Origin: Bacillota bacterium
Lineage (GTDB): Bacteria; Bacillota; Sulfobacillia; JAJZYS01; JAJYTV01
Assembly: GCA_021810725.1 (NCBI GenBank)
Contig: JAJZIE010000160.1
Span: forward strand, 1-5,880
Length of the DNA: 5,880 nucleotides
Reading direction: 5' to 3'
This document shows positions 1-4,871 of the stretch, piece by piece. A model generated the notes under the pieces. It had not been told where the DNA came from and did not search any database. It saw only the letters and a program-made list of their open reading frames with translations. The first letter of the stretch is position 1, and each line of letters opens with the position of its first letter. The position numbers and the translations under genes are program-made.

Positions 1-348
1 CTCCTCCAGCAAGAGAAGATCGACGGCTGGCACGCCGGTCGCCAGGCTGAGTTCCTGCAGGCTCATCCCGGCCTCCGCGCGGAGCAGGCGCAGGATGCCA
101 GGCAGCCTGCAAGGCACGGCCTCCATCACCTGTTGCGTCGGCGGCAAGGCGGAGCGAATAGCCCCGAGACTCAGCCCCTGCAGGGTCATGCGCTTAATCA
201 AGGCTAGCCGGTGAAGTTCGCGCGTAGTGAAGTAGCGATAGCCGTTCGAGCCGCGCGGCAACCTCACCAGCCGCTCACGCTCCCACTTGCGAATGGTGCC
301 TGGCGATACCCCCACAACCCTGGCCACTTCGGCGATGAGCATGCTCAC
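1..348 (-). CDS. MerR/XRE dual helix-turn-helix transcriptional regulator (C-terminus cut by window edge)
   Basis: Probable DNA-binding transcriptional regulator; 116 residues are visible and the frame is still open at position 1. Residues 4-26 match a MerR N-terminal helix-turn-helix (IAEVARVVGVSPGTIRKWER), with the usual wing N-G-Y-R-Y-F at 35-40 and the following REL helix at 43-45. Residues 83-116 look like a second, Cro/C1 (XRE) type helix-turn-helix, with LRLLRAEAGMSLQEL at 86-100 and ATGVPAVDLLLLEE at 103-116. In known families an XRE HTH of this sort often precedes a ligand-binding domain such as a cupin, but any such domain lies outside the window. The GTG start at 348 is chosen because GGAGG (356-360) sits 7 nt upstream; the in-frame ATG at 342 would be 13 nt away. 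An inverted repeat at 376-408 suggests autoregulation. The ligand and target genes cannot be inferred. Confidence 0.85.
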   Translation of the reverse strand, partial: MSMLIAEVARVVGVSPGTIRKWERERLVRLPRGSNGYRYFTTRELHRLALIKRMTLQGLSLGAIRSALPPTQQVMEAVPCRLPGILRLLRAEAGMSLQELSLATGVPAVDLLLLEE

Positions 349-375
349 CCTGTCACCTCCCCGCTTGGGGTTGAT

Positions 376-408
376 GGCAACCTTGTACGCCCCGGAAACA
401 AGGTTGCC
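376..408. promoter_or_regulatory. Putative operator: perfect 11-bp inverted repeat upstream of the MerR/XRE gene
   Basis: GGCAACCTTGT (376-386) is repeated as its exact reverse complement ACAAGGTTGCC (398-408), with an 11-nt spacer. The half-site centres are 22 bp apart, about two helical turns, which suits a dimeric regulator on one DNA face. The ACCTT...AAGGT core resembles half-sites of several MerR-family operators. It lies 28-60 nt upstream of the GTG start at 348, so autoregulation is the simplest reading. There is no T-tract beside it, so it is not an intrinsic terminator. A minus-strand CTGACA (414-409) could be a -35 element, but I see no well-spaced -10 box. Binding by the neighbouring regulator is inferred. 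Confidence 0.55.
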
Positions 409-511
409 TGTCAGGTGTGGGCGTTGGTTCGGCCAAGTCACGCGGAATCCTGCCGACCATCGACAAACATCGACGTCGTCGCAAAGTGTGGTGGCGCCAC
501 CGAGCGGACGG

Positions 512-733
512 TCAACAATGGGCAATGCTCCTGGCTAGGGAACATTGCCCCCTATTCATATGGTTCGCTGGGCTTAGCTCAGTAACCGGCTGCCAAAGAT
601 CCACCAGTGCGATAAACATTCCGCCAATGCCGAACTCCGTCTCGTCAACAGCAAACTGTACTGCGATTTCTAGCTCGGTTTCCCGCGCATATTTGCGGTC
701 CGTATTTCCGTAGAAGAACCGAATATGTGACAT
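512..733 (-). CDS. Doubtful small hypothetical ORF, possibly a gene remnant
   Basis: A 73-codon frame from ATG at 733 to TGA at 512. The first about 50 residues have a plausible mix of charged and hydrophobic residues (for example ELEIAVQFAVDETEFGIGG at 20-38, then FIALVDLW). The rest, which overlaps a hairpin, looks like read-out of non-coding DNA. Against it: no Shine-Dalgarno sequence precedes the ATG, codon third positions are not GC-biased as in the confident genes here, and I recognise no family. The frame is closed by a TGA at 752-754, so it cannot be the end of a longer intact gene. It may be a genuine small gene of foreign composition, a remnant, or chance. Confidence 0.15.
   Translation of the reverse strand: MSHIRFFYGNTDRKYARETELEIAVQFAVDETEFGIGGMFIALVDLWQPVTELSPANHMNRGQCSLARSIAHC
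520..550. other. Imperfect hairpin in the gene-poor stretch
   Basis: GGGCAATG (520-527) pairs exactly with CATTGCCC (543-550). Inside this stem a C/A mismatch is followed by TCCT pairing with GGGA (529-532 with 538-541, the last pair being a T-G wobble), closing on a 5-nt loop GGCTA. Neither side has a T-tract, so a classical terminator is unlikely on sequence alone. It overlaps the 3' end of the doubtful minus-strand ORF and lies about 170 nt upstream of the MerR/XRE start. It could be a protein-binding dyad, a leader hairpin or chance. Confidence 0.35.
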
Positions 734-938
734 GTCATAGACGTTGGGACATCACACGCAGTTCTCTTATTTCCTGCCTGTAGGATATTCACCCCAACAA
801 CGGGATTGGTGGCCGCATCTTCCATACGCCCGCCGGACTCAAGGCCAAACAAATTTGCGTTGCCGAGAAACGGGCCCTTACTCTGTGTATGCCTGCGAGT
901 AGGAAGGACAAGAGTGGTAGCGACTTCGGCACGGTTCA

Positions 939-967
939 GCGCGAGGGGACATCGTGTCGCCTCGCGC
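939..967 (-). terminator. Hairpin downstream of the ybjQ-like gene, possible terminator
   Basis: GCGCGAGG (939-946) pairs perfectly with CCTCGCGC (960-967). After a single G/G mismatch, GACA (948-951) pairs with TGTC (955-958) around a TCG loop, giving 12 bp in 29 nt. It begins 28 nt past the TAA of the ybjQ-like gene (995-997), where a transcription terminator is expected. No run of T follows on the minus strand, so it is either a U-less terminator or 3'-end stabilising structure, or Rho acts instead. Confidence 0.5.
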
Positions 968-994
968 AACCGCACAGTCCGAAGTTGGTCCCGG

Positions 995-1315
995 TTAGCG
1001 CAATTTCACCGCCGTGCCGTAAGCGACGACCTCGGTCATCGTCTGTCCGATCTCCGACGAGTCGAAGCGCATCGCCACCACCGCGTCGGCACCCATCTTG
1101 CCGGCGTTTTCGAGCATGCGGTCAACCGCCTGCCGCCGCGTGTCCTCGAGCAGTCTAGTGTACTCGTGGATCTCGCCGCCACCAAGGCTGCGCAAGCTGG
1201 CGAGGATGTTCCCGCCTAGCCCCTGGCTGCGCACCACGACGCCGAACACCGTGCCCAAGGTCTCCTCGATCTCCCGCCCCGCAACCTCGAACGCCGTTGT
1301 GACGACCACCGCCAT
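995..1315 (-). CDS. YbjQ/UPF0145 family protein
   Basis: A 106-residue protein of the YbjQ (UPF0145) family, small cytoplasmic proteins of unknown function sometimes labelled putative heavy-metal-binding. Family length is usually a little over 100 residues, so it appears complete. Recognisable family features are the N-terminal strand with VFGVVVRSQGLGGNILASL (23-41), the GGGEIHEYTRLLEDTRRQA helix region (45-63), GADAVVAMRFD (75-85) and the final AYGTAVKL (98-105). The ATG at 1315 is chosen because GGAGG (1324-1328) lies 8 nt upstream. The frame stays open to a distant ATG at 1450, but that 45-residue extension has no family resemblance. The gene is divergent from the AIF-like oxidoreductase gene across a 307-bp spacer. 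There are no cysteines in the protein, so any metal binding would need other ligands. Confidence 0.88.
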   Translation of the reverse strand: MAVVVTTAFEVAGREIEETLGTVFGVVVRSQGLGGNILASLRSLGGGEIHEYTRLLEDTRRQAVDRMLENAGKMGADAVVAMRFDSSEIGQTMTEVVAYGTAVKLR

Positions 1316-1622
1316 GTGCGATGCCTCCGTTCGCGATCTCATGTGCGATGCGGCATTCTGCACGTCCGCGTGGGACTCCTCGTCGCACGGCGTCCGATTG
1401 GTAGAACTCGCTCGCAGGATGCGTGGGCAGACTGCCGGAGGGATCGCCAAGGTGGCGCGCCGGCGCCTCGGCTGCCAGGTGCAGGTGGCCGCCTTGGGCG
1501 CATGCCTGCACCGCTTTCACGCCCCGGCCCGAAGACCTCTCATGGTCCACTTGGCCAGATTTCCTTGCCACATGGCCCAATCCTGGGTTCCAATTTAAGC
1601 ATCCGCACACAAGGAGGCATCG
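1316..1622. promoter_or_regulatory. Divergent intergenic region, presumed to hold both promoters
   Basis: This 307-bp spacer separates the starts of the minus-strand ybjQ-like gene and the plus-strand oxidoreductase gene, so both promoters should lie here. The clearest elements are the two ribosome binding sites: GGAGG at 1324-1328 read on the minus strand and AAGGAGG at 1611-1617 on the plus strand. An AT-richer patch near 1588-1600 with TTGCCA at 1565-1570 could be a plus-strand promoter, but the -10 match is poor. A GC-rich cluster of overlapping palindromes (about 1454-1467) is flanked by an imperfect inverted repeat (1447-1457 with 1489-1500), of unknown significance. No small gene was convincing. 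Confidence 0.5.
1611..1617 (+). promoter_or_regulatory. Ribosome binding site of the AIF-like oxidoreductase gene
   Basis: AAGGAGG, a near-perfect Shine-Dalgarno sequence, lies 5 nt before ATG 1623 and 8 nt before the adjacent in-frame ATG 1626. Either could be the initiator; the sequence does not decide between them. Confidence 0.75.
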
Positions 1623-2807
1623 ATGATGCACGCATTCCGCTACATCCTGGTGGGTGGCGGCATGGCCGCGGCAGCCGCCGTGGAAGGCATACGCCGTCAC
1701 GATCCCCATGGCAGCATCGGCCTCTTCAGCCAGGACCGCTATCCGCCGTACAGCCGCCCGCCGCTCTCGAAGGGGCTCTGGCGGGGCAAGCGCCTTGAGA
1801 CGATCTGGCGCTACCACGATCCCGCGGCGATCGGCGTCACGGAGCATCTGAACGCGACGGTGACGGCCATCGCACCTCAGGAGCACCGCATCCATCTGTC
1901 CGATGGTCGATCCTTCACCTACGATCGGCTGCTTCTGGCGACCGGCGCAGAGCCCCGGCGCCTGCCCGGCGACCCTGCAGGCGTGCACTATCTCCGTGGC
2001 CTCGACGACTACCTGGCCCTGTTCCGCCTTGCGCGCGGCAAGCGCTTCGCCGTGATCGGCGGGGGCTTCATCGGCGCCGAGATGGCATCGGCGCTGCGCG
2101 ACCAGGATAAGGACGTGCACATGGTCTTCCCCGAGTCCGCGATCCTGGAGAGCCTCCTGCCCGCCGACCTCGCGCAGGCCGTCTCCACCTACTACCAGGA
2201 CAAGGGCGTCCATGTCTCGGCGGGCCTTGGCGTCCAGGAGGCGCGAGCGGGAGACGGTCAGGTATCCCTGCGCCTCAGCAACGGCGAGGATCTGGAGGCG
2301 GACGCCGTCGTCGCCGGGCTCGGTGTCCAGCCGCGTACCGAGCTCGCGGAGGCTGCAGGCCTCTACGTCCAGGACGGGATCGTGGTGGATAGCTTCGGGC
2401 GCACGAGCGACCAGGACATCTACGCCGCCGGCGACGTCGCCCGCATCCCGGTACCGGCCCTCGCGACGACGCTGCGCGTCGAGCACGAGGACAATGCCAT
2501 CGGTCGCGGCCGCGTCGCAGGGGCCAACATGGCGGGTGCGGGCGAGGAAGCCGTCGACGCCCCGCTCTTCTACTCCGATCTCTTCGACCTCGGTTTCGAG
2601 GCCGTGGGCGTGCTCGACAGCAGGCTCGAGACATACGCCGACTGGGCCGAGCCCTACCGTCGCGGCGTCGTCTACTACGTCGGGGATGGCCGGGTGCAGG
2701 GGGTCCTAAACTGGAACGTCTGGGACCAGGTCACAGCGGCGCGGACCCTTCTCGGTACGCCATGTGCCGCCGCCGCCGAGCTGAAGGGCAAGGTGCCGCT
2801 CGGCTAG
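1623..2807 (+). CDS. AIF-like FAD-dependent NAD(P)H oxidoreductase
   Basis: A 394-residue flavoprotein of the pyridine nucleotide-disulfide oxidoreductase fold. It likely takes electrons from NAD(P)H onto FAD and passes them to an unidentified acceptor such as a ferredoxin, rubredoxin or quinone. The N-terminal FAD fold carries VGGGMAAAAA (10-19), with PPYSRPPLSKGLW at 41-53 as in ferredoxin-reductase and AIF relatives. ATGAEPRRLP (106-115) precedes the NAD(P)H domain, whose glycine motif is GGGFIGAE (146-153). GLGVQPRTELAEAAGL (232-247) and the FAD-binding AAGD (268-271) follow. The C-terminal domain (RVEHEDNAIGRGRVAGANM at 285-303, FYSDLFDLGFEAVG at 316-329) resembles bacterial apoptosis-inducing-factor-like proteins more than ferredoxin reductases. 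There is no CxxxxC redox disulfide, so it is not a lipoamide or glutathione reductase. No signal peptide or membrane segment is seen. Its stop overlaps that of convergent NDH-2. The electron acceptor is inferred only by family. Confidence 0.9.
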   Translation: MMHAFRYILVGGGMAAAAAVEGIRRHDPHGSIGLFSQDRYPPYSRPPLSKGLWRGKRLETIWRYHDPAAIGVTEHLNATVTAIAPQEHRIHLSDGRSFTYDRLLLATGAEPRRLPGDPAGVHYLRGLDDYLALFRLARGKRFAVIGGGFIGAEMASALRDQDKDVHMVFPESAILESLLPADLAQAVSTYYQDKGVHVSAGLGVQEARAGDGQVSLRLSNGEDLEADAVVAGLGVQPRTELAEAAGLYVQDGIVVDSFGRTSDQDIYAAGDVARIPVPALATTLRVEHEDNAIGRGRVAGANMAGAGEEAVDAPLFYSDLFDLGFEAVGVLDSRLETYADWAEPYRRGVVYYVGDGRVQGVLNWNVWDQVTAARTLLGTPCAAAAELKGKVPLG

Positions 2808-2823
2808 CGGAGCGCACCTTGCC
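2787..2823. terminator. Hairpin spanning the shared convergent stop codons, possible bidirectional terminator
   Basis: GGCAAGGTG (2787-2795) pairs with CACCTTGCC (2815-2823), and CGCTC (2797-2801) pairs with GAGCG (2810-2814), leaving one bulged C at 2796 and an 8-nt loop (2802-2809). The loop contains CTAG, which is the TAG stop on both strands. The 14-bp stem would end transcripts arriving from either side, although neither flank has a T-tract, so efficiency as a simple intrinsic terminator is doubtful. The stem is made of coding DNA from both genes. Confidence 0.55.
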
Positions 2824-4069
2824 GCCTCGTTTCCGTGATCAGACGATCGGCTCGCTCGAACGTCACGTAGGCGTAAGCCCAGTGCCAGAGAACAGCGATG
2901 CGGTTGTCGAAGCCGATCAGGTAGAGGATGTGCACAAAGAGCCACGTCAGCCAGGCGAGAACGCCCGTGAGACGCAGGCCGCGGATCTCGGCGACGGCCG
3001 CCCGGCGGCCGATCGTCGCGAGCGCGCCGCGATCGTGGTAGACGAACGGCTGGGTCGGCTGGCCCGCGATGCGCCGGATGACGTTCCGGGCGGCCAGCCG
3101 GCCTTCCTGCATCGCGACCGGGGCGAGACCCGGCATGACCGCGCCGTTCGCGCCACGCGCCAAGGCAAGGTCCCCCACGATGAACACCTCCGGGTGACCC
3201 GGGAGTGAAAGGTCTGGCAGGACTTCGATGCGCCCCGCCCTGTCCGCGGGCTGGCCCAGCGAACGCCCAAGCGGCGACGCTTCGACGCCCGCCGCCCAGA
3301 TGATCGTGCGACTGCCGATCCACTCGTCACCGAGACGAACTCCCTCGGGCGACACGTCCGACACCGCCGTGCCGAGACGCACTTCGACGCCCATGGCCTC
3401 AAGCGTAGCCTGGGCCCTCCGGCCGAGGTCGGGCGGAAAGCTTGGCAGCACTCTTGACCCGGCCTCGATCAGGATCACGCGGGACGCGGTGGGATCGATG
3501 CGGCGAAAGTCCCGGCGCAAGGTGCGGCGGGCGATCTCCGCGATCGCCCCCGCGAGTTCGACACCCGTGGGACCGCCGCCGATCACGACAAAGTCCAGGA
3601 GACCGGGCAGGCGATCGGGATCCGGGCAACGCTCGGCCTCCTCGTACGCCAGGTAAATGCGCCTGCGGATGTCGAGAGCGTCCTCGATCGTCTTGAGACC
3701 TGGTGCGGCCGCCTCCCAGTCTTCGTGACCGAAGTAGGCGTGCCGTGCGCCGGTCGCCACGATCAGGTAGTCGTACGGGATAGTGCCATCGCCGTGCACC
3801 ACCTCCCTGCGCTCGAGGTCGATATTGTCGACATTCTCGAGCAGCACGGAGGTGTTGGCCTGACCGCGCACCACCCGCCGGATCGGCGCCGCGATCTCGC
3901 CGGGCGCTAGTCCGCCGGTCGCCACCTGGTAGAGAAGTGGCTGGAACAGATGATAGTTATTGCGATCACAAAGCGTGACATCAGCCGGCGCGTGACGCAG
4001 AGCCTTGGCCGCCTCGAGGCCGCCGAAGCCGCCACCGACCACAACGACGCGAGGAATCTCCCCGGACAT
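2804..4069 (-). CDS. ndh: Type II NADH:quinone oxidoreductase (NDH-2)
   Basis: A 421-residue single-subunit, non-proton-pumping respiratory NADH dehydrogenase that oxidises NADH on the cytoplasmic face and reduces membrane quinone. Seen: the FAD motif VVVVGGGFGGLEAAKAL (8-24), NYHLFQPLLYQVATGGLAP (38-56) typical of NDH-2, VATGARHAYFG (104-114), the NADH-binding VVIGGGPTGVELAG (161-174), FIVGD for FAD (296-300) and APVAMQEGRLAARN (316-329), which covers the quinone-site AxxAxQ-type motif. Residues 367-400 form a hydrophobic and aromatic membrane-anchoring segment, as expected for this family. The ATG at 4069 is chosen because GGAGG lies 8 nt upstream. An earlier in-frame ATG at 4129 would add 20 residues encoded by a terminator hairpin and is rejected. 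The gene is co-directional with sdhB and ends by overlapping the stop of the convergent AIF-like gene. Length is normal. Confidence 0.94.
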   Translation of the reverse strand: MSGEIPRVVVVGGGFGGLEAAKALRHAPADVTLCDRNNYHLFQPLLYQVATGGLAPGEIAAPIRRVVRGQANTSVLLENVDNIDLERREVVHGDGTIPYDYLIVATGARHAYFGHEDWEAAAPGLKTIEDALDIRRRIYLAYEEAERCPDPDRLPGLLDFVVIGGGPTGVELAGAIAEIARRTLRRDFRRIDPTASRVILIEAGSRVLPSFPPDLGRRAQATLEAMGVEVRLGTAVSDVSPEGVRLGDEWIGSRTIIWAAGVEASPLGRSLGQPADRAGRIEVLPDLSLPGHPEVFIVGDLALARGANGAVMPGLAPVAMQEGRLAARNVIRRIAGQPTQPFVYHDRGALATIGRRAAVAEIRGLRLTGVLAWLTWLFVHILYLIGFDNRIAVLWHWAYAYVTFERADRLITETRRQGALR

Positions 4070-4090
4070 GGAATCCGCCTCCCCCAAGTC

Positions 4091-4125
4091 GAAAACGCCC
4101 CAGGCCTCCCGCCCGGGGCGTTTTC
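4091..4125. terminator. Intrinsic terminator between sdhB and ndh
   Basis: GAAAACGCCCC (4091-4101) and GGGGCGTTTTC (4115-4125) form a perfect 11-bp stem around a 13-nt loop. The A/T ends of the arms give a run of four T after the GC-rich stem on both strands, so it could act in either direction. On the minus strand it starts 11 nt past the sdhB stop and fits termination of the sdh transcript. It leaves only 21 nt before the ndh start, occupied largely by the ribosome binding site. Confidence 0.8.
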
Positions 4126-4136
4126 CCACGTGGGGT

Positions 4137-4865
4137 CTACTTGTGCAGCTTACGCACGAGTCCGCCGAGCGGATCCCAGTAGACGTCCGCGACGCGCTCC
4201 TTGAGCGGGATGATACCGTTGTCGGTAATGTCGATCCCCTGCGGACAGACGACCGTGCAGCACTTCGTGATGTTGCACATGCCGACGCCCGCCGCGCCCT
4301 TCAGGAGGTCCAGCCGGTCGCCGGTGTCGAGCGGGTGCATCTCGAGTTCGGCGATGCGGATCATGAGGCGAGGGCCCCAATAGCGGTCCTTGGCGTCGTG
4401 GTCGCGCAGAACGTGGCAGATGTTCTGGCACAGGAAGCACTCGATGCAGTTGCGGAACTCCTGGATACGGTCGACGTCCCGCTGCTGCAGTGTGAACGGC
4501 GCCTTGATCGCAGGCTGGAAGGCAGGTACCTGCCTGAGCTTTTCATAGTTCCAAGAGACGTCCGTGACAAGGTCCTTGATCACAGGGAAGCTGTGCATCG
4601 GGCGGACGTGGATGACCTCGCCGACGTAGTCGTCGACGCGGGTCTTGCAGAGAAGCTTCGGCGAGCCGTTGATCTCGGCGCTGCAAGAGCCGCAGTGCGC
4701 GGCCTTGCAGTTCCAGCGGACGGCGAGATCCGGCGCGTCGTGGGCCTGGATGAAGTGCAGTGCATCGAGCACGACCATGCCGGTCTGCATCGGCACCTTG
4801 TACTCGACTTCCTGGCCGCCGCTCTTGTCGCCGCGGTATACGCTGAGGGTGATCTCGTCAGGCAT
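4137..4865 (-). CDS. sdhB: Succinate dehydrogenase/fumarate reductase iron-sulfur subunit (Sdh1-like SdhB)
   Basis: A 242-residue iron-sulfur subunit that carries electrons from the SdhA flavin through three clusters to the membrane quinone site. The N-terminal ferredoxin domain binds [2Fe-2S] through C53, C58, C61 and C73 (NCKAAHCGSC at 52-61). The C-terminal domain has C140, C143, C146 and C150 (CIECFLCQNIC at 140-150) and C197, C203 and C207, ligating [4Fe-4S] and [3Fe-4S] clusters. The fourth cysteine of the first group is followed by His rather than the Pro common in the E. coli type. This, together with NYEKLRQVPAF and CNITKCCTVVCP, resembles the mycobacterial Sdh1 type as I remember it. 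AAGGAG before the ATG (9 nt away) lies inside the last codons of sdhA, and the genes are 6 nt apart, so translation is probably coupled. Transcription likely ends at the hairpin at 4091-4125. Fumarate reductase activity cannot be excluded. Confidence 0.93.
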   Translation of the reverse strand: MPDEITLSVYRGDKSGGQEVEYKVPMQTGMVVLDALHFIQAHDAPDLAVRWNCKAAHCGSCSAEINGSPKLLCKTRVDDYVGEVIHVRPMHSFPVIKDLVTDVSWNYEKLRQVPAFQPAIKAPFTLQQRDVDRIQEFRNCIECFLCQNICHVLRDHDAKDRYWGPRLMIRIAELEMHPLDTGDRLDLLKGAAGVGMCNITKCCTVVCPQGIDITDNGIIPLKERVADVYWDPLGGLVRKLHK

Positions 4866-4871
4866 GGCCGA

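Larger units (their letters stand above)
349..994. other. Gene-poor stretch between the regulator and the ybjQ-like gene
   Basis: About 645 bp with no recognisable gene. Apart from the operator-like repeat (376-408) it holds two hairpins (520-550 and 939-967) and one weak minus-strand reading frame (512-733). The longer overlapping frames on both strands give low-complexity or Arg/Ser/Pro-rich translations without recognisable motifs or ribosome binding sites. AT-richer words and mixed third-codon bases, especially around 540-800, contrast with the strongly GC-biased coding on either side. This suggests either a large regulatory spacer or decayed or acquired DNA. I saw no tRNA, rRNA, CRISPR or insertion-sequence ends. 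Confidence 0.6.

Noticed and set aside
570..583. GGGCTTAGCTCAGT, like the 5' end of a tRNA
   Set aside because: The D-arm does not close, and no matching acceptor 3' strand, anticodon arm or T-arm follows.
1316..1450. N-terminal extension of the ybjQ-like gene to ATG 1450
   Set aside because: The extension does not look like the family, the protein already has family length from 1315, and 1315 has a good ribosome binding site.
1447..1500. Imperfect inverted repeat around GC-rich palindromes in the divergent spacer
   Set aside because: The arms need a bulge and a wobble with a 31-nt loop, and overlapping GC palindromes are common at this base composition.
1155..2486. Long minus-strand open frame of 443 codons antisense to the AIF-like gene
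   Set aside because: It overlaps two confident genes, its translation has no recognisable motif and no good ribosome binding site, and GC-rich coding DNA commonly leaves such frames open.
4070..4129. Upstream ATG start for ndh at 4129
   Set aside because: The extra 20 codons run through the terminator hairpin and lack family resemblance, whereas ATG 4069 has a well-spaced GGAGG.
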